From contig NZ_CP019343.1 in assembly GCF_002117105.1 (NCBI RefSeq), forward strand, positions 3,100,001 through 3,164,000: a DNA stretch of 64,000 bases, in the 5' to 3' direction. Origin of the DNA: Oceanicoccus sagamiensis (lineage in GTDB: Bacteria; Pseudomonadota; Gammaproteobacteria; Pseudomonadales; Dasaniaceae). Made by a program: the position numbers and the translations under genes. The notes beneath the pieces were generated by a model that saw only the letters and a program-made list of their open reading frames with translations, ran no database searches and was not told the DNA's origin. The stretch's first letter is position 1; every line of letters starts with the position of its first letter. Of this stretch, positions 62,887 to 64,000 are shown piece after piece.

Positions 62887-63483
62887 TTAAACCAGTGCTA
62901 TATGCAGCAGGCTGGCTAGCAAGGCTAGTATCAGTGCTACCAAAACTCTGGGGCTACCAATAAGCGTTGAAGGGGAGGCTGGAAAAGCGATAGTGCGTTC
63001 CAATGCTTGCAGTTTAAAATCGTGATGTTCACTACCGGCGGTTGCAATAACTATTTCGGCAAAGTCGCTACGGCTGCGATAACGCATTAAGCCGGCCATA
63101 TCCCATTCTTCATCGACAGGTACGCCCAAAAATTCGATTTTTCCCGAGGCGGAAGAGGCAACGACAATAGGGTGGCCTGCCCGTTTTAACAGGCTTTTGC
63201 CAAACACTTGGTAGTATTGATTCAGTAGTTTGTAAGATTGCTTGCGCGGCCGTTTAAAGGTCAGCAGGTTAACCATGATAAATTCTTTGCCATCATCATT
63301 TTCGAGTAGCTGGCGAATATGGTTGCGATGGGTATCTGATGTCCAGTGGCCGCCGTGCTGGTCAAGCGCCTGGAGGGCTCTGGCTATCAGCTCTGGGCTG
63401 GCTTTGCGGCCAAAGCCTACATACCAAACCCAGAACAGAGCATAGAGAAAGACGCTACTTGCAATAATGATCAGTGACATCAT
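62887..63483 (-). CDS. Membrane-anchored DUF1330/ABM-like protein (paralogue 2)
   Basis: 198 residues. N-terminal helix (about 3-20) and C-terminal helix (about 178-197) flank a domain with EFIMVNLLTFKRP, YYQVFGKSLLKRAGHPIVV, VPVDEEWDMAGLMRYRSRSD. It shares this design with the protein at 53751. It lies between the DUF2855 gene (12 bp) and the sulfatase gene (18 bp), clearly one operon. Function unknown. Confidence 0.7.
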   Translation of the reverse strand: MMSLIIIASSVFLYALFWVWYVGFGRKASPELIARALQALDQHGGHWTSDTHRNHIRQLLENDDGKEFIMVNLLTFKRPRKQSYKLLNQYYQVFGKSLLKRAGHPIVVASSASGKIEFLGVPVDEEWDMAGLMRYRSRSDFAEIVIATAGSEHHDFKLQALERTIAFPASPSTLIGSPRVLVALILALLASLLHIALV

Positions 63484-63495
63484 GGTGGCTGGTAG

Positions 63496-64000
63496 TTACT
63501 CGTTAAGTAAAGAGACCATTAAACCTCGATTGGCGGACACTTTGTTATCCAGTAAGTCCAACCAGATTTGCTGCAAGTCCTCTGGATGTTTAATCCACTC
63601 AACGGTCATTAACTCTTTTAGCTCAACCGCCAGTTTTATACTGTGTTCCATCCCTTTCATCATGGTGGCGCCGGGGCCCCATTCCTTATCGCGGGTGCTG
63701 ATATGGCCGGGAGCAAAGAAAAAGGTGGGTTTGGCGCCGGGTAATTGTTCCATTTTGCCACCGGCTTCCCAGTGGCTGGCGCCGACCATGGCACTTTCTA
63801 CCATATTGTCACCCAAGTGATGGTGCAGGGTGCTGGTTAGCTGGATATTGCCTGACATATCTATATAGGCGGTTGGCAGGCTGTTATCGATTTGGTCTTC
63901 TTCGCCATAGACAATAACCTGATCACAGCAATTTAGATGGTCGACAAAGTCTTTATTGCCGGCTGAGGTTATACCCACGACTTTGATATTCAGTGCTGGG
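63496..64000 (-). CDS. DUF2855 family protein (5' end beyond window)
   Basis: The frame is open to the window edge; 167 C-terminal residues are seen. VVGITSAGNKDFVDHLNCCD, TAYIDMSGNIQL, a His-rich LHHHLGDN, VGASHWE and PTFFFAPGHIST match the C-terminal Rossmann-like half of DUF2855 proteins, which resemble medium-chain reductases. The internal ATG at 63978 is not the true start. First visible gene of the sulfatase-tesB operon. Confidence 0.82.
   Translation of the reverse strand, partial: PALNIKVVGITSAGNKDFVDHLNCCDQVIVYGEEDQIDNSLPTAYIDMSGNIQLTSTLHHHLGDNMVESAMVGASHWEAGGKMEQLPGAKPTFFFAPGHISTRDKEWGPGATMMKGMEHSIKLAVELKELMTVEWIKHPEDLQQIWLDLLDNKVSANRGLMVSLLNE

Noticed and set aside
1-64000. tRNA, rRNA or riboswitch genes
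   Set aside because: None of the characteristic conserved segments were recognised on either strand by reading; a covariance-model scan was not possible.

Overview
The window reads as chromosomal DNA of a free-living, aerobic, probably marine gammaproteobacterium. The basis is two TonB-dependent receptors, a lipoprotein acylase, many ATG/GTG genes with ordinary Shine-Dalgarno sites, moderate G+C, and a catabolic gene set of the kind seen in Spongiibacteraceae/Cellvibrionales-like bacteria. The taxonomic placement is inference from gene style only; no rRNA, tRNA or housekeeping marker lies in the window. No CRISPR array, integrase, transposase or prophage is visible.

Layout. 1-2121 holds the 5' part of a penicillin/AHL-acylase lipoprotein (minus). 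2437-5770 has a TetR regulator divergent from a TonB receptor, with a perfect 48-bp palindrome between them. 5913-9721 is a minus-strand operon (metallo-beta-lactamase hydrolase, Old Yellow Enzyme, acyl-CoA carboxylase), divergent from DUF2147 - patatin - SDR (9808-12019). 12060-17951 is a minus-strand operon of SDR, DUF1254/DUF1214 protein, linear alkylsulfatase and arylsulfatase. A divergent TetR - Baeyer-Villiger-type monooxygenase - long GST - DUF1145 operon runs to 21517.

21.5-29.5 kb is an accessory, more A+T-rich island: three short RHS-core proteins, each followed directly by a small candidate immunity gene; a decayed trypsin-like protease; a PhyH dioxygenase; tandem XRE regulators; a toxin-antitoxin pair arranged tail-to-tail; a 258-bp inverted-repeat element; duplicated promoter-like repeats and REP sequences.

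29.5-64 kb returns to catabolism: a sulfatase with its TonB receptor, an acyl-CoA dehydrogenase and luciferase-like oxidoreductase, then two long plus-strand operons. The first carries a pair of acyl-CoA dehydrogenases, a long GST, an acyl-CoA synthetase, a GST, an enoyl-CoA hydratase, a double DsbA-like protein and a DUF962 protein. The second carries a medium-chain reductase, long GST, haloalkane-dehalogenase-like hydrolase, two unknowns, an acyltransferase, a long GST, SRPBCC and hotdog proteins. Finally come an SDR, long GST, sulfatases, DJ-1/PfpI, a solute-binding protein, TesB and DUF2855.

How it may work together (inference): outer-membrane uptake, removal of sulfate by four formylglycine-type sulfatases and one alkylsulfatase, activation to a CoA thioester, beta-oxidation with several acyl-CoA dehydrogenases, plus oxygenase and carboxylase steps. 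This fits catabolism of a sulfated lipid or steroid-like compound; the substrate is not determined by the sequence. A shared 15-bp inverted repeat (consensus GKCATANNNTATGMC) occurs upstream of six transcription units across 50 kb and may be the operator of one regulon. Four apparent one-base frameshifts in three genes deserve checking as either real decay or assembly error.
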